From Acidobacteriota bacterium (lineage in GTDB: Bacteria; Acidobacteriota; Terriglobia; Acidiferrales; UBA7541): a stretch of DNA of 64,000 nt. Positions 45,856-54,654 of this stretch are shown in pieces. The first letter of the stretch is position 1, and the number at the start of each line of letters is the position of its first letter. The translations under genes and the position numbers were made by a program. The stretch is taken from positions 1-64,000 of the forward strand of contig JAKBLM010000018.1 in assembly GCA_021832085.1 (NCBI GenBank), written 5' to 3'. The notes below the pieces were generated by a model. It ran no database searches. It worked only from the letters and a program-made list of their open reading frames with translations, and was not told the origin of the DNA.

Positions 45856-46986
45856 TCACATCGTGAGTGTCAGTGTAAGACGGTCGATGTCGCCGGCCGT
45901 GGTGAACAGGTGCGGGGCGATACGCAACGCATTTTCGCGCAGGCTGAGGACCACTTCGGCGGCGCGGAGCTTTTCGTACAGCTCGCGCGTTTTCTCGGGA
46001 GAGCGGGCTGCCAGGCAGAGGTAGGGCCCGCGGAGGTTCTCTTCGGCGGGGCTGGCGAGCACGGTACGGTCGCGCGGCATCTGGTCGAGGATTTGGTGGA
46101 TGCGCTCACCGTTATGGCGCCAGACAGTCTCAACGCCCACGCGCAGCAGGAATTCGAGCGACGTTTCGAGCGCTACCAGGTTCAGGCTCGCGGTTTCCGG
46201 AGCATCCCAGCGGCGGGCGCCGGGCTCGGGGCGATAGGGCGAAAGGTCGAGCGAGTTGAAGACGTGGGCGCCGGGTAGCGCCGACCAGTAGAAAGGCGCA
46301 GGGCGCATCTCGGCGATGCGCTCCTCGCGCGCCCAGAAAAATCCCGTGCCGTAGGGGCCGAGCAGCCACTTGTAGCCGGAAGAGACGAGGAAATCAGCGC
46401 CGATGTCGCGGACGTCGAGCGGCATGGCGCCGGCGCACTGGCTGGCGTCAAGTAGGAGCCAGGCTCCGGCCGCGTGGCAGACCTCGGCCAACCGCTTGGC
46501 GTCTATCCGTGTGCCGTCGTGGAAGCGAACCATGCTCGTCGACACCAGACGCGTGCGCGAGTCGATTGCGGCCAGGAAATCCTCTACGTCGAGGAAACGG
46601 CCGCACGGGCGCACCGTCCTCAGGCGCAGCCAGCCGCGCTCGGCGAGCGGGGCAAACGCCGAAAAATGAGCGGGAAATTCCCGTTCGGCGATCAGCACTT
46701 CATCCTTGGGCTGCCAATCGATGCCGAAGGCAATGGCGGCAAGGCCCGTGGTCGCTCCGGTGGTGATCGCCACTTCGTCTGGCTTTGCGCCGATCAGCCG
46801 GGCGACGAGCGCCCGGACGCGATCGGGCAGGCCGAAATAGACGTCCGAGGGCATTTTGTGAGGCTGCTCCTTCCATTCGAGCGCCTTACGGAGCGCCTGC
46901 GCCGAAGCGCGCGGCAGCGGGCCCTGGGTTGCCACGTCGAGGTAGATCGCGTTGCCGAATTCGGAAAACTCGTTTTGGTAGTCCAT
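45856..46986 (-). CDS. PLP-dependent aminotransferase class V family enzyme
   Basis: 376 residues. Fold type I PLP enzyme of the cysteine-desulfurase/IscS-like class V group. Pattern: YLDVATQGPLPRA at the start, EVAITTGATTGLAAIA (PLP phosphate loop), LLDASQCAGAMPLDV (Asp and Gln for PLP), SSGYKWLLGPYGTGF (Schiff-base Lys), and a small C-terminal domain. No active-site loop Cys is visible, so a desulfurase role is doubtful; kynureninase-like or isopenicillin-epimerase-like members fit. Start ATG 46986; the frame is open to 47064 without a better start. Followed by a HAD gene on the same strand. Confidence 0.85.
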   Translation of the reverse strand: MDYQNEFSEFGNAIYLDVATQGPLPRASAQALRKALEWKEQPHKMPSDVYFGLPDRVRALVARLIGAKPDEVAITTGATTGLAAIAFGIDWQPKDEVLIAEREFPAHFSAFAPLAERGWLRLRTVRPCGRFLDVEDFLAAIDSRTRLVSTSMVRFHDGTRIDAKRLAEVCHAAGAWLLLDASQCAGAMPLDVRDIGADFLVSSGYKWLLGPYGTGFFWAREERIAEMRPAPFYWSALPGAHVFNSLDLSPYRPEPGARRWDAPETASLNLVALETSLEFLLRVGVETVWRHNGERIHQILDQMPRDRTVLASPAEENLRGPYLCLAARSPEKTRELYEKLRAAEVVLSLRENALRIAPHLFTTAGDIDRLTLTLTM

Positions 46987-47068
46987 ATGAGAGAGAACCT
47001 TTCCGGCCGCCATTGTGCCACGGACAGTGGCGTCGCATAGCGCGGGCAGAAGCGCCCAGGCCACCGAT

Positions 47069-47755
47069 TCAGAAGTGGCGGCGGAGGTCGCGGAAACTCG
47101 CTAGCTGGAGCATGCGCCCCGCGCCACTCCGCAACTCGGCGTGCTCGAGTTCCCACGTCATGCTGTGCGGGATAAAGACGGCATTCAGGCCCGCTTCGAG
47201 GGCCGGATTTACATCGCTGCGCGGACTGTTCCCCACCATCCAGGCGTTCCGCTTTACGATCTTGTGCCAGCTCACCACCTGCTCGTAGGTGGCCGTGTCC
47301 TTTTCCGGCAGGATCTCCACCGCTTCGAAATAGCCGGACAGCCCCGAGCGCCCGATCTTGGCCGCCTGTTCGACAGGCTCACCCTTGGTGAAAAGAATGA
47401 GGCGATGGCGGCGGGCGAGAAAAGCCAGGGTTTCGGGCACGCCGTCGAGGACGCGCGGAGGGGTGGTTTCCAGCTCCCGGGCGCGATGGCGGATCCAGGC
47501 CCATTCGTCGCTGTGGGCCCGTTCGCCGGCCAGGTGACGATAGGTTTCCTCGAGCGAGCGCCGGAAACAACCGACGCCGTAGCCGTGCCGGGGGACGTTT
47601 CTCCTTTCCGTTTCGTAGAGGACGCGGCGGACATCCGCTGGGCTGTAGCCGAGCGGCTCGAAGCGCGCGGCGAATTCGGCAATCGCCTGCTCGAAGAAGA
47701 CGTTGTTTTCCCAGAGGGTGTCGTCGGCGTCGACGAGGAGAGTCTGGCAGTCCAT
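47069..47755 (-). CDS. HAD-superfamily hydrolase
   Basis: About 228 residues. Motif I LLVDADDTLWENN (nucleophile Asp plus Asp two residues later), motif II LFTKGE, motif III Lys in LPEKDTATYE and motif IV VGNSPRSDVNPALEAG (Asp). The helical cap lies at about 20-95. A phosphatase of the type that acts on small phosphorylated metabolites; substrate not determinable. ATG 47755; a TTG at 47764 is possible. The stop of the small upstream gene lies five bases away, so the two probably form an operon. Confidence 0.88.
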   Translation of the reverse strand: MDCQTLLVDADDTLWENNVFFEQAIAEFAARFEPLGYSPADVRRVLYETERRNVPRHGYGVGCFRRSLEETYRHLAGERAHSDEWAWIRHRARELETTPPRVLDGVPETLAFLARRHRLILFTKGEPVEQAAKIGRSGLSGYFEAVEILPEKDTATYEQVVSWHKIVKRNAWMVGNSPRSDVNPALEAGLNAVFIPHSMTWELEHAELRSGAGRMLQLASFRDLRRHF

Positions 47756-47760
47756 GCGGC

Positions 47761-47988
47761 TCAAGAGCTCTTCGGAACCTGGGCGGTGATGGATTCCAGG
47801 ATGGTGCGGGCCAGCCGTTCAGTCTCGCCATAGCGCGCGAGGTAATCCTGGAATTTGCGATTGATTTCGAGCGCCGTGGCGGGATCGAGTCGGACGCGAA
47901 GGATCATGTCGCGGAGCCGCACGGGATGCGGCAGGCGAGCCTCGTCCTCCAAATCTTCGAGTGCCTGGTGGGCGTCGTAGCGATCCAT
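47761..47988 (-). CDS. Small acidic hypothetical protein
   Basis: 75 residues, MDRYDAHQALEDLEDEAR at the start, helical and charged, no cysteine and no signal peptide. No family recognised. ATG 47988 with a strong GGAGGAG site; the frame continues to 48093 upstream, but without a ribosome site. Lies immediately before the HAD hydrolase gene and may be an accessory protein of it. Confidence 0.7.
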   Translation of the reverse strand: MDRYDAHQALEDLEDEARLPHPVRLRDMILRVRLDPATALEINRKFQDYLARYGETERLARTILESITAQVPKSS

Positions 47989-48230
47989 GGCTCCTCCACG
48001 CTGCGCGGTGAATGCCCTATTGTACTCCCGGGGGCGAAGTGGCGTGGGTGGTCTGGCGCAGCGATCCTGAGTGAAAAGGCACTGCATGGCCACCTAACGC
48101 GGCGCCGAGCAACAAACAAAGCTTCCCAAATCAATTGGTTAATGCCGGGCTCGCTGGCATCTGCCTTGCACTCGGCGGTGGCAACGGAAGAGCTTTCCGC
48201 GCGCTCGTTTCACTCCTAGGAGGCAAGGCC

Positions 48231-49403
48231 ATGGACAGACATTTCTGGACCCTCGGACTGCTATCGCTGGCGCTGGGCATCGCCATTTCAGCGCCGCAAC
48301 AGGTGCGCGCAGCCGTGGCGTGGCCGGCGAGCACGTCTGGCAGCGCGCAGGGGGCGAATGCGGGCGCGCCGCGAAGCGCGGCTCAGCCGCAGAAAACGCC
48401 GGAGGCGGAGAAGGCCAGGATTCACCTCCGAAAGGGTAACAGCCTGCTGGAAAAGAACGATCTCATGGGCGCGATTCGGGAGTTTCGCCTGGCCGTCCGC
48501 TACAACCCGGACGACGCGCAAGCCCGCATGGCGCTTGGCAACGCGCTGCGGCAAAAGGGCCAGATAAAAGCGGCGCTGCGGGAACTGCGCGAAGCGGTGC
48601 GGCTCGCCCCGGAAGATCCCGACGCCCATTTCGATCTGGCCGTGGCGCTGGGACACCAGGGGAACTGGGCCGCCGCGGCCGACGAATATCGGGAAGCGGT
48701 GCGGCTGAACCCGGAGTCGCCAACCGCCCAAAAGCACCTCTCGCTCGCCTGCTTCAACCTGGGAACGACGATGAGCCACCAGCAGAACTGGGACGAGGCC
48801 ATCCAGGCTTATCGCGAAGCGATCCAGATGAACCCCAACGACGTGTGCGCGCACAACAACCTGGGGCTGGCGCTCGAGGGCAAGGGGCTGATGCAGGAAG
48901 CGATCGCGCAGGAACGCGAGGCGATCCGGCTGCGGCCGCATTTCTCGCCGGCACGCCTGAACCTCGGCCTGATGCTGCAGCGGAGCGGAGACCTGGACGG
49001 GGCGATCGCCGAGGTGCGTGAAGCGGTGGGCGTGGACCCGAACAGCTGGCCCAACCATGCAGCGCTCGCGGAGATGCTCGTCCGAAAGGGCGACCTCGAT
49101 GCGGCACTGGCCGAGAGCCGCCAGGCCGCGGAACTAGGTCGACATCTGCCGCAGCCCCATGTCGGCCTGGGACGGACGCTGGAGGCGCGCGGGGAGTTGA
49201 AGGCGGCGATCGCCGAGTTCCGCACGGCGCTGCGGATCGACCCGAATTTCGTCCCGGGGCTTTACTACCTCGGCCTGACACAGGAGAAAACGGGCGACCG
49301 GGCGGGCGCGCGCAGGAGCCTGCAGCGGGCGTGCACCCTGGATCAGTGGGAAGAGCCCGCGTTTCTGGCCAAGTGCAAAGCGATGCGGCGGGCAAAGAAA
49401 TAG
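48231..49403 (+). CDS. Secreted TPR-repeat protein
   Basis: 390 residues. Signal peptide (LGLLSLALGIAISAPQQVRA), then about nine tetratricopeptide repeats from residue 70 on: the core W/L-x2-L-G...A...A pattern recurs (EKDDLMGAIREFRLA-like, YNPDDAQARMALGNAL, NPNDVCAHNNLGLALEG, DPNFVPGLYYLGLTQ). Repeats of exactly this type bring proteins together, often in the periplasm. The ATG at 48231 has the strong GGAGG site; the frame extends to 48135 upstream. Convergent with the sigma-54 regulator. Confidence 0.9.
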   Translation: MDRHFWTLGLLSLALGIAISAPQQVRAAVAWPASTSGSAQGANAGAPRSAAQPQKTPEAEKARIHLRKGNSLLEKNDLMGAIREFRLAVRYNPDDAQARMALGNALRQKGQIKAALRELREAVRLAPEDPDAHFDLAVALGHQGNWAAAADEYREAVRLNPESPTAQKHLSLACFNLGTTMSHQQNWDEAIQAYREAIQMNPNDVCAHNNLGLALEGKGLMQEAIAQEREAIRLRPHFSPARLNLGLMLQRSGDLDGAIAEVREAVGVDPNSWPNHAALAEMLVRKGDLDAALAESRQAAELGRHLPQPHVGLGRTLEARGELKAAIAEFRTALRIDPNFVPGLYYLGLTQEKTGDRAGARRSLQRACTLDQWEEPAFLAKCKAMRRAKK

Positions 49404-49512
49404 CAGCGGAAGAGGGGAACACGAAAACGAACGAACTGAACGATCGGCGATCGTGAAATTTGCGTGACGAAACGCTTGGGGACGAACCCGGCAAAAAGGG
49501 GCGCGACTCGCT

Positions 49513-50865
49513 TCATGACTCCTCGCGTACTGTTCTTTTCCACCCGTATTTTTTCAGCTTGTTGTGGAGGGTGACCCGATCGATATCCAGCACCTGTGCG
49601 GCTAAGGTCTGGTTCCCCTTGCATTCTCCGAGAATCGCAAGGATGGGGGCGCGTTCCGCTCCTTCGAGCGTCCTGCCGGTTGAGGCCGGTGCGGGGGCCC
49701 TCAGCGAAAAATCTTCTTCCCGCAGTTCGGAATCGCGGGCCACCACCATCGCCCGCTCCACGGCGTTCTCCAGTTCGCGCACGTTGCCCGGCCAATCGCA
49801 CTGGATGAGCAGGGCCATGGCGCCGGGCGCGATTCCCACGACTGGCTTGTTCATGGAGGCGGCGAAGCGGCGCAGGAAGTGATCGGCCAACAGCGGGATG
49901 TCCTCCTTCCGCTCGCGCAGGGGCGGCAGGCGAATGACGAAAACGTTCAACCGGTAATACAGGTCGGAACGGAACTTCCTCTCCCGGATGAGCGCCTGGA
50001 GGTCCCGGTTGGTTGCCGCAACGCAACGGAAATCCACCTGGATCGGCGTGCTGCCCGCCACGCGAGTAATCTCGTGCTCCTGTAGAACGCGCAGCAGATC
50101 GGTTTGGGTCTTCAGGCTGACGTCGCCGATTTCATCCAGGAAGACGGTGCCTCCTTCGGCCGCCTCGAAGCTGCCTTTCTTCCGATACTGCGCCCCGGTG
50201 AACGCCCCCTTTTCATGCCCGAACAGCTCGCTTTCCAAGAGAGTCTCGGTGAGGGCGCCGCAGTGAATCACTACCAGCGGGTTGTATCTTCGACGACCCG
50301 AGGCGTGAATTGCTCGCGCGACCAGTTCCTTCCCGGTGCCGCTCTCTCCGGTGATCAGCACGGTGACTTCGGTGGGGCCGACAGTTTCGATCGCCTCCAA
50401 CACACGCCGCATCTCGGGGCTGCGGCCCACCAACGCCTGTGGCCCTGCTATGGCGGCGACGGTCTCTCGCAAGCGGATGTTTTCGCGCTCGGCGCTTCGG
50501 TGGGAGAGTGCGTTCCGTATGCTATGCGAGATCTCATCGGGCTCGAAGGGTTTGGTGACGTAATCGTATGCCCCATTCTTCAGCGCCGTGACCGCCGTCT
50601 CGACCGAGGCCTAGCCCGTCATCACGATCACGATCAGGCCGGGGTCGATCTCCTTCATCCGGCTCTGTAATTCCAGGCCGCCACCCCCGGGCATCTTGAT
50701 GTCCACCAGCGCCAAGTCGAAGCGATCACCAGCCAACAAAGCTAGCGCCCCGCTGGCGTTCTCGGCGGTGGAGACTTTGTAGCCCTCCTCCCGAAACCAC
50801 TTCTCCAGCGAATCGCGCACGATGAGTTCGTCGTCGACCACCAGGAAGTGGGCTTTCTTTTCCAA
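49513..50865 (-). pseudogene. NtrC-type sigma-54 response regulator interrupted by an amber codon
   Basis: A 451-codon gene (TTG start at 50865) in one continuous frame except for an in-frame TAG at codon 85 (50613-50611). Residues 1-84 are the start of a receiver with D11/D12, D55 (ALVDIKMPG) and T83; after the stop the frame continues with the rest of the receiver (VTALKNGAYDYVTKPF, so K is kept), an AAA+ sigma-54 module (GESGTGKELVARAI Walker A; GAFTGA; FLDEIGD Walker B) and a Fis-type helix-turn-helix (IDRVTLHNKLKKYGW). The stop falls where the family normally has an aromatic or His residue after TG, so a single TAC or TAT to TAG change explains it. No other lesion was seen, so it is either a young pseudogene or read through by a suppressor. 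Confidence 0.85.
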
Positions 50866-50880
50866 GTTCCTCGTTCTCCC

Positions 50881-52542
50881 TTACACGGCGGTCCTGGACC
50901 CGGCCGCGGCGCCACCGCCCGCTCCATCCCTGGGCAAGGTGATCGTGAACAACGATCCGCGACCCGGCTCCGATGTCACTCGAATCTTGCCTTGGTGGCT
51001 TTCAACGATGTTGCGGCTGATCGCGAGGCCGAGTCCCAGCCCATGACCCCGGTCCTTCGTCGTGAAGAATGGTTCGAAGAGCTTCGACTGAATCTCCGGT
51101 GGAATTCCCACGCCATTGTCGCCGACCTCGATCTGCGCTTCCCGGGAATTCGGCATGGCACGCGTGCGGAGCGGGAGCCGGCCCCCTCGCGGCATCGCGT
51201 CGATCGCGTTGACCACCAGGGAAACCAGCACCTGTTCGATTTGCGCCGCGTCACAACAGACGGGAGACAGATCGGCCTCGAGGCCCAAGTCGAGATCCAC
51301 GTTCGCAAGCTGCAACTGATGCTCCACGAGTTTGACGGAACGCTTGACGACGGCGTTCAAATCCCCGGGTTCGCAATGCATCGGCGTCGAACGCGCGAAC
51401 GTCATCAGGTTTTTCACGATTTCGCCGCAGCGCCGGCTCTCTTGCTCGATCAGGTCCAGTGAGCCGAGCCTTTCAGCTAATTTCGGTCCGGATTCCCGGG
51501 CGAACTGCTTCTTCAACAGCTTGGCGTAGGTGAGGATGCCGGTCAGCGGATTGTTGATTTCATGGGCGACAACCGCGGCGAGTTTGCCGATCGAAGCCAT
51601 CTTTTCTACGCGCAGCATCTCCTCGTGGGCGTGGTTCAGATCCGCGGTTTTCTGGGTCACTCTTTCCTCGAGTTTCTCGGTTGCCGCTTCAATCTCTGCC
51701 TGCGCGTCGAGCAACCGCTGGCTCATGGCGTTGCAGGAGCTGGCCAATTCGCCCAACTCGTCCCGCGATCCAATGCCGATCTGGTAACCCAACTCGCCCG
51801 CGGACAGGCGCTCGGTACCGCGCTTGAGCGTCTCCAGGGGACCGTGGACCACGCGCCAGACGAAAAGTCCGCTGACCCCTGCGATCAAGGCCACTGCCAG
51901 CGCCAGGTACTCGATTACCCGGCGATTGCTTTCGGCGAGGTTGGCGTCCGCCGTGGCGAGCGAAAGGTTCGTGTCCAACACGCCGAGGATCTTCTGGTTG
52001 GCGGAATGGGCGTGGCAGGAGGCGTTGGAACAGGCCGGCGCGTTTTCGATGGGATTGACGATGCTCAGGAAGCGTTCCCCGCTCGCCTCGCGATAGATGC
52101 GGAAGCGGTCCAGCCGGCGCAGTTGGGTGAAGGGTTGCGTTCGAGCGTGACAGCCGTAGCAGGCCTCATTGTTCTTGTTGACGACGGTGTCGATTTCCGT
52201 CTGGTCGGTCGAATACCGGATCTCTCCCTCCGAGTTGAAGATGCGAATCTTCACGACTCCAGGCTCGCGAGCAATCGTCTCGATGAGATAAAAGAGGCCC
52301 TTTCTGTCGTTGTGCAACATGGAGTAGGAGGTGCTGCTCTTGATGACATCGCTGACGCGCTCGGCGCTTGCCAGCGTGGCAGCGTCGAGGTGCTGACGGT
52401 TCAAGCGCAGGGTCAGATAGCCAAAAAGGGCAAATATCGCAATCAGGGTCGCCGTCAGCAGAACGATCAGCTTGGCGCTGATGCTGTGCCATGAGCGCGC
52501 CCAGTGCGGTGAAGAAGGCGAGGGCACATTCGGTGCGAACAT
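50881..52542 (-). CDS. Sensor histidine kinase with periplasmic c-type heme motifs
   Basis: 553 residues. First membrane span at about 22-44 (AKLIVLLTATLIAIFALFGY); periplasmic domain with C128-YGC-H132 (CxxCH) and C171-SNAS-C176-H177 (CX4CH), both in the loop between the spans; second span about 211-230; HAMP; a coiled segment; HisKA with HEINNPLTG (phospho-His); HATPase with DNGVGIPP, GLGLAISRNIVESH. The two motifs are the classic covalent heme-c sites, so this is probably a redox, O2, NO or CO sensor. It precedes its cognate response regulator (50865, TTG) by 15 bases, but that partner carries an amber stop. A decayed NrfD gene sits three bases upstream. Confidence 0.85.
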   Translation of the reverse strand: MFAPNVPSPSSPHWARSWHSISAKLIVLLTATLIAIFALFGYLTLRLNRQHLDAATLASAERVSDVIKSSTSYSMLHNDRKGLFYLIETIAREPGVVKIRIFNSEGEIRYSTDQTEIDTVVNKNNEACYGCHARTQPFTQLRRLDRFRIYREASGERFLSIVNPIENAPACSNASCHAHSANQKILGVLDTNLSLATADANLAESNRRVIEYLALAVALIAGVSGLFVWRVVHGPLETLKRGTERLSAGELGYQIGIGSRDELGELASSCNAMSQRLLDAQAEIEAATEKLEERVTQKTADLNHAHEEMLRVEKMASIGKLAAVVAHEINNPLTGILTYAKLLKKQFARESGPKLAERLGSLDLIEQESRRCGEIVKNLMTFARSTPMHCEPGDLNAVVKRSVKLVEHQLQLANVDLDLGLEADLSPVCCDAAQIEQVLVSLVVNAIDAMPRGGRLPLRTRAMPNSREAQIEVGDNGVGIPPEIQSKLFEPFFTTKDRGHGLGLGLAISRNIVESHQGKIRVTSEPGRGSLFTITLPRDGAGGGAAAGSRTAV

Positions 52543-52545
52543 GGC

Positions 52546-52734
52546 TCAACCGACGCCCCTTGCTTCCCTCCGCTTCACCTCGGCATCCGCCCGGGCAAAA
52601 ACCGGTGCGCGCTTGACGGCCCAGCCGAATATCACGGACCCGCTCGCGATGTTGCTTGCCGTGATCGCGAATTCGGTCCATTTGGGAATGTAGTGTACTC
52701 GGGCGGCGCCCCCCGTTTTCGCGATGCTCACGCT
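52546..52734 (-). pseudogene. C-terminal stump of an NrfD/PsrC-like membrane subunit
   Basis: About 62 codons resembling the last helix region of NrfD-family quinol subunits: RMSVSIAKTG, then VHYIPKWTEFAITASN, SGSVIFGWAVKRAPVF and a short tail. The YxPxWxEfAIT stretch is the recurrent family feature before the last helix. Seven other helices are missing; upstream (52735-52782) the frame continues with unrelated residues, and no further homology was seen beyond. Its stop is three bases before the kinase ATG, so the kinase used to sit in a respiratory operon with it. Confidence 0.6.
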
Positions 52735-52782
52735 CATACGGCTGGTAACCCATGCAGTAATCGGGCATTGCAGGTAGTGCAC

Positions 52783-53277
52783 TGGTTAGAGCAAAGGGCT
52801 TCGCCGTAACCGTAAGACTACATGGGGGTTATGCTTCGCCGCTTCGTTGCGAAACGACATGGCTAGCGACTTTTGCCCCTGCCCATGGGAAATTTCGCCA
52901 GATTGTCAAACCCTTTGCCCGAGGCCGAGGCCAGCAGCTTCCAGAAAGCTGCCGGTCATTCGCTGGCCAGTTCGGCTGCGGAACATACGAAAATCGATGG
53001 AATTTTCATCTGGCCAGATGCGAAATTCATCAGCCAAGGACCCGGACCGCAAGTTCTCTTATATCTATAGGATCCGGTCAGCACCTATCCGGCGGCGTGC
53101 TCCTGGCGTTGCAATTCATATCGTTGACGGGCACCCCGTCGCTTCTGCCGATAGCTGGAAGTCGTTCTAAATATCAATAACTAAATGACTTATGTGGCGT
53201 TTCCCGGGATCGTGTGATCCGGGTCCGAAGCTTGCCTTTAGGTCTGCGGAAGCGGAAGGGAGGTGTGAACGGCCGTG
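52783..53277. other. Non-coding stretch at a probable deletion junction
   Basis: 495 bases between the NrfD stump and a small rightward cluster. AT content is locally higher. No gene recognised. At 53203-53223 lies a near-perfect hairpin (CCCGGGATC/GATCCGGG, one bulge) without a T-run. Confidence 0.45.
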
Positions 53278-53565
53278 ATGAGCCACGGCGGAAGCACGGT
53301 GAAAGGCGGCTGTTATTGGAAGAAAGGTGCGTGGCGCCTAACCCTGATCGATGGGAACGAAGGCACATTGCCGGGAAGCGAGGAAGGCCCGTATCTTCGC
53401 ATACCCGCGATCGTCCTCGGACCCGTGGCGTTGATCCTGGGTCTCAGCTTCTACATCTTTCTCCCGCTCTTCGGTTTTGCGATCGTGCTCTCGGCCATCG
53501 CCAGGAGAATTTGGGGCGCTCCCTGGCATGAGCGGCCGGCGAGCCTGGCGAGGAGGGTCACATGA
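53278..53565 (+). CDS. Small membrane protein
   Basis: 95 residues from ATG 53278 (GTG 53275 also possible), about 12 bases after GGGAGG. Begins SHGGSTVKGGCYWKKGAW, then a hydrophilic stretch (DGNEGTLPGSEEGPYLR) and two membrane segments (IPAIVLGPVALILGLSFYI, FLPLFGFAIVLSAIA) with a basic end. I recall similar small proteins beside respiratory or cytochrome genes but cannot name a family. The stop overlaps the next ATG (ATGA). First of three overlapping small frames. Confidence 0.55.
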   Translation: MSHGGSTVKGGCYWKKGAWRLTLIDGNEGTLPGSEEGPYLRIPAIVLGPVALILGLSFYIFLPLFGFAIVLSAIARRIWGAPWHERPASLARRVT

Positions 53566-53672
53566 CCGCCATACCGGCTGTCGCAACGCTGGCGATTTTT
53601 CTGCCGTTCGATTGCCTGCTCGGTTGGAAGCGCGTGGGAGTCCTTGAAGCGAGGGGAGCATGCACACTCTAA
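53562..53672 (+). CDS. 36-residue hydrophobic ORF, coupled
   Basis: Starts inside the stop of the previous gene (ATGA) with GGAGGG nine bases upstream. The first half is hydrophobic (AIPAVATLAIFLPFDCLLGW) and could be a membrane segment. It overlaps the next frame by 13 bases. It may be a real mini-protein or only a bridge that couples translation of its neighbours. Confidence 0.35.
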   Translation: MTAIPAVATLAIFLPFDCLLGWKRVGVLEARGACTL

Positions 53673-53890
53673 TGGAGATCCTGTATTCCGTCGGCCTGAT
53701 CGCCGCCGTCGCACTCGCTCGCATGGCGGTGGTGATCCTGATCCTGACGCTCCTTGCCGTTACGTTGTGGGTGATCGCAAGCGGCGCATACAAGCTTCGG
53801 GAGTTGTCGCGGAGGGTTGGCGCTGTTGTTCTGCTGGCGGCTTGCCGTGCAAAGCCGGGCCGCGCTGGTGCCCTGAACCCACGTGTGTGA
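53660..53890 (+). CDS. Small membrane protein
   Basis: 76 residues, ATG 53660 with GAGGGGAG just upstream. Two hydrophobic segments near the N-terminus (EILYSVGLIAAVALARM, AVVILILTLLAVTLWVIASG) then basic residues (YKLRELSRRVG) and a short Ala-rich end. Third frame of the overlapping trio. No family recognised; like the other two it may be a subunit or assembly factor of the lost respiratory complex (inference from context). Confidence 0.45.
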   Translation: MHTLMEILYSVGLIAAVALARMAVVILILTLLAVTLWVIASGAYKLRELSRRVGAVVLLAACRAKPGRAGALNPRV

Positions 53891-54029
53891 AACGCCGGCG
53901 TTCTCGCTTGCCCGGATGAGGAGCTTGTGGCGGTCGAGCTTGCCTGCATCCCAGTGCGCTAAGCGACGGAACAAAATCACTCGCTCCGAGCATCTCATGC
54001 TTGTCTGACCAAGGCTCATCGCATCCCGG

Positions 54030-54350
54030 TCCCGCGGTAGCGTTCGGCCCGACCAACCATCTGTTCGGTTTGCCTACTGCCGCTCATGATCTTCGCTGCG
54101 AACTCTCCGGATCGCGCGGGAGAGGCAAGGTGCCCAACCAATAGTTCGATGGGGTTGTTTCCACCATGGCTGTTGCCGAGGTGCCCCACCAACTCGCCGG
54201 CTGCGCCGGCATCGGCACCTGACGCAGAACCCAATCCACGCCCACCGCCAGCTTCCGGGCCACCACCAGCTTCGCGATGCTCGGGCCGCGGCGCAGCTTC
54301 ACGTGCGTGTACCAGCCATGGAGCTCCGGGTCACGCCACAGCGGTCTGCC
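54030..54350 (-). mobile_element. Degenerate IS110-family transposase C-terminus
   Basis: On the minus strand a frame reads LWRDPELHGWYTHVK, then LRRGPSIAKLVVARKLAV and a final WVLRQ, the pattern of the last helix region of IS110/IS116/IS902 transposases (Transposase_20: xLxxxYxxLRxRGK-xx-A-xxAxARKLL). The tail then continues in another frame (LVGHLGNSHGG-like), so a frameshift separates the two pieces. The N-terminal DEDD catalytic half is missing. An old insertion. Confidence 0.55.
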
Positions 54351-54535
54351 CGGCCTTCACCAGCAACCATGGCGGCATTTCAGAGAGCCGCGTCCGAATC
54401 GTCTTCGGTCTCCTCAGCCGACTGAACGGTTGTTCGGATTTGTTCGGATTGAGGGACGGTCGCGCAATTTGACCAACACTGTTCACGCTGCCATGGCAGC
54501 GACATCCTTGGAAAAATTGGGTGGAAACAGCCCGG

Positions 54536-54564
54536 TTGCGGCTGCGCCAAGCGACTGATAAAAT
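54536..54564 (+). promoter_or_regulatory. Sigma-70 promoter of the lpd operon
   Basis: TTGCGG (54536-54541), 17 bases, TAAAAT (54559-54564). Start near 54571, giving a leader of about 84 bases before the TTG of lpd. Confidence 0.5.
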
Positions 54565-54654
54565 CGCACTTCCGCGGGTCGGGCTCCGCTTGATAAGGAT
54601 GCGCCCAGCCTCGTTTGCCTCGCAGTTGGATCAGCCTCGAAAGGGAGGAAGCAC

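Larger units (their letters stand above)
53891..54654. other. Gap with IS remnant and lpd promoter
   Basis: 764 bases without an intact gene. It holds a degenerate IS110-type piece (54030-54350) and the promoter of the dehydrogenase operon (54536-54564). The remainder shows nothing recognisable. Confidence 0.5.
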
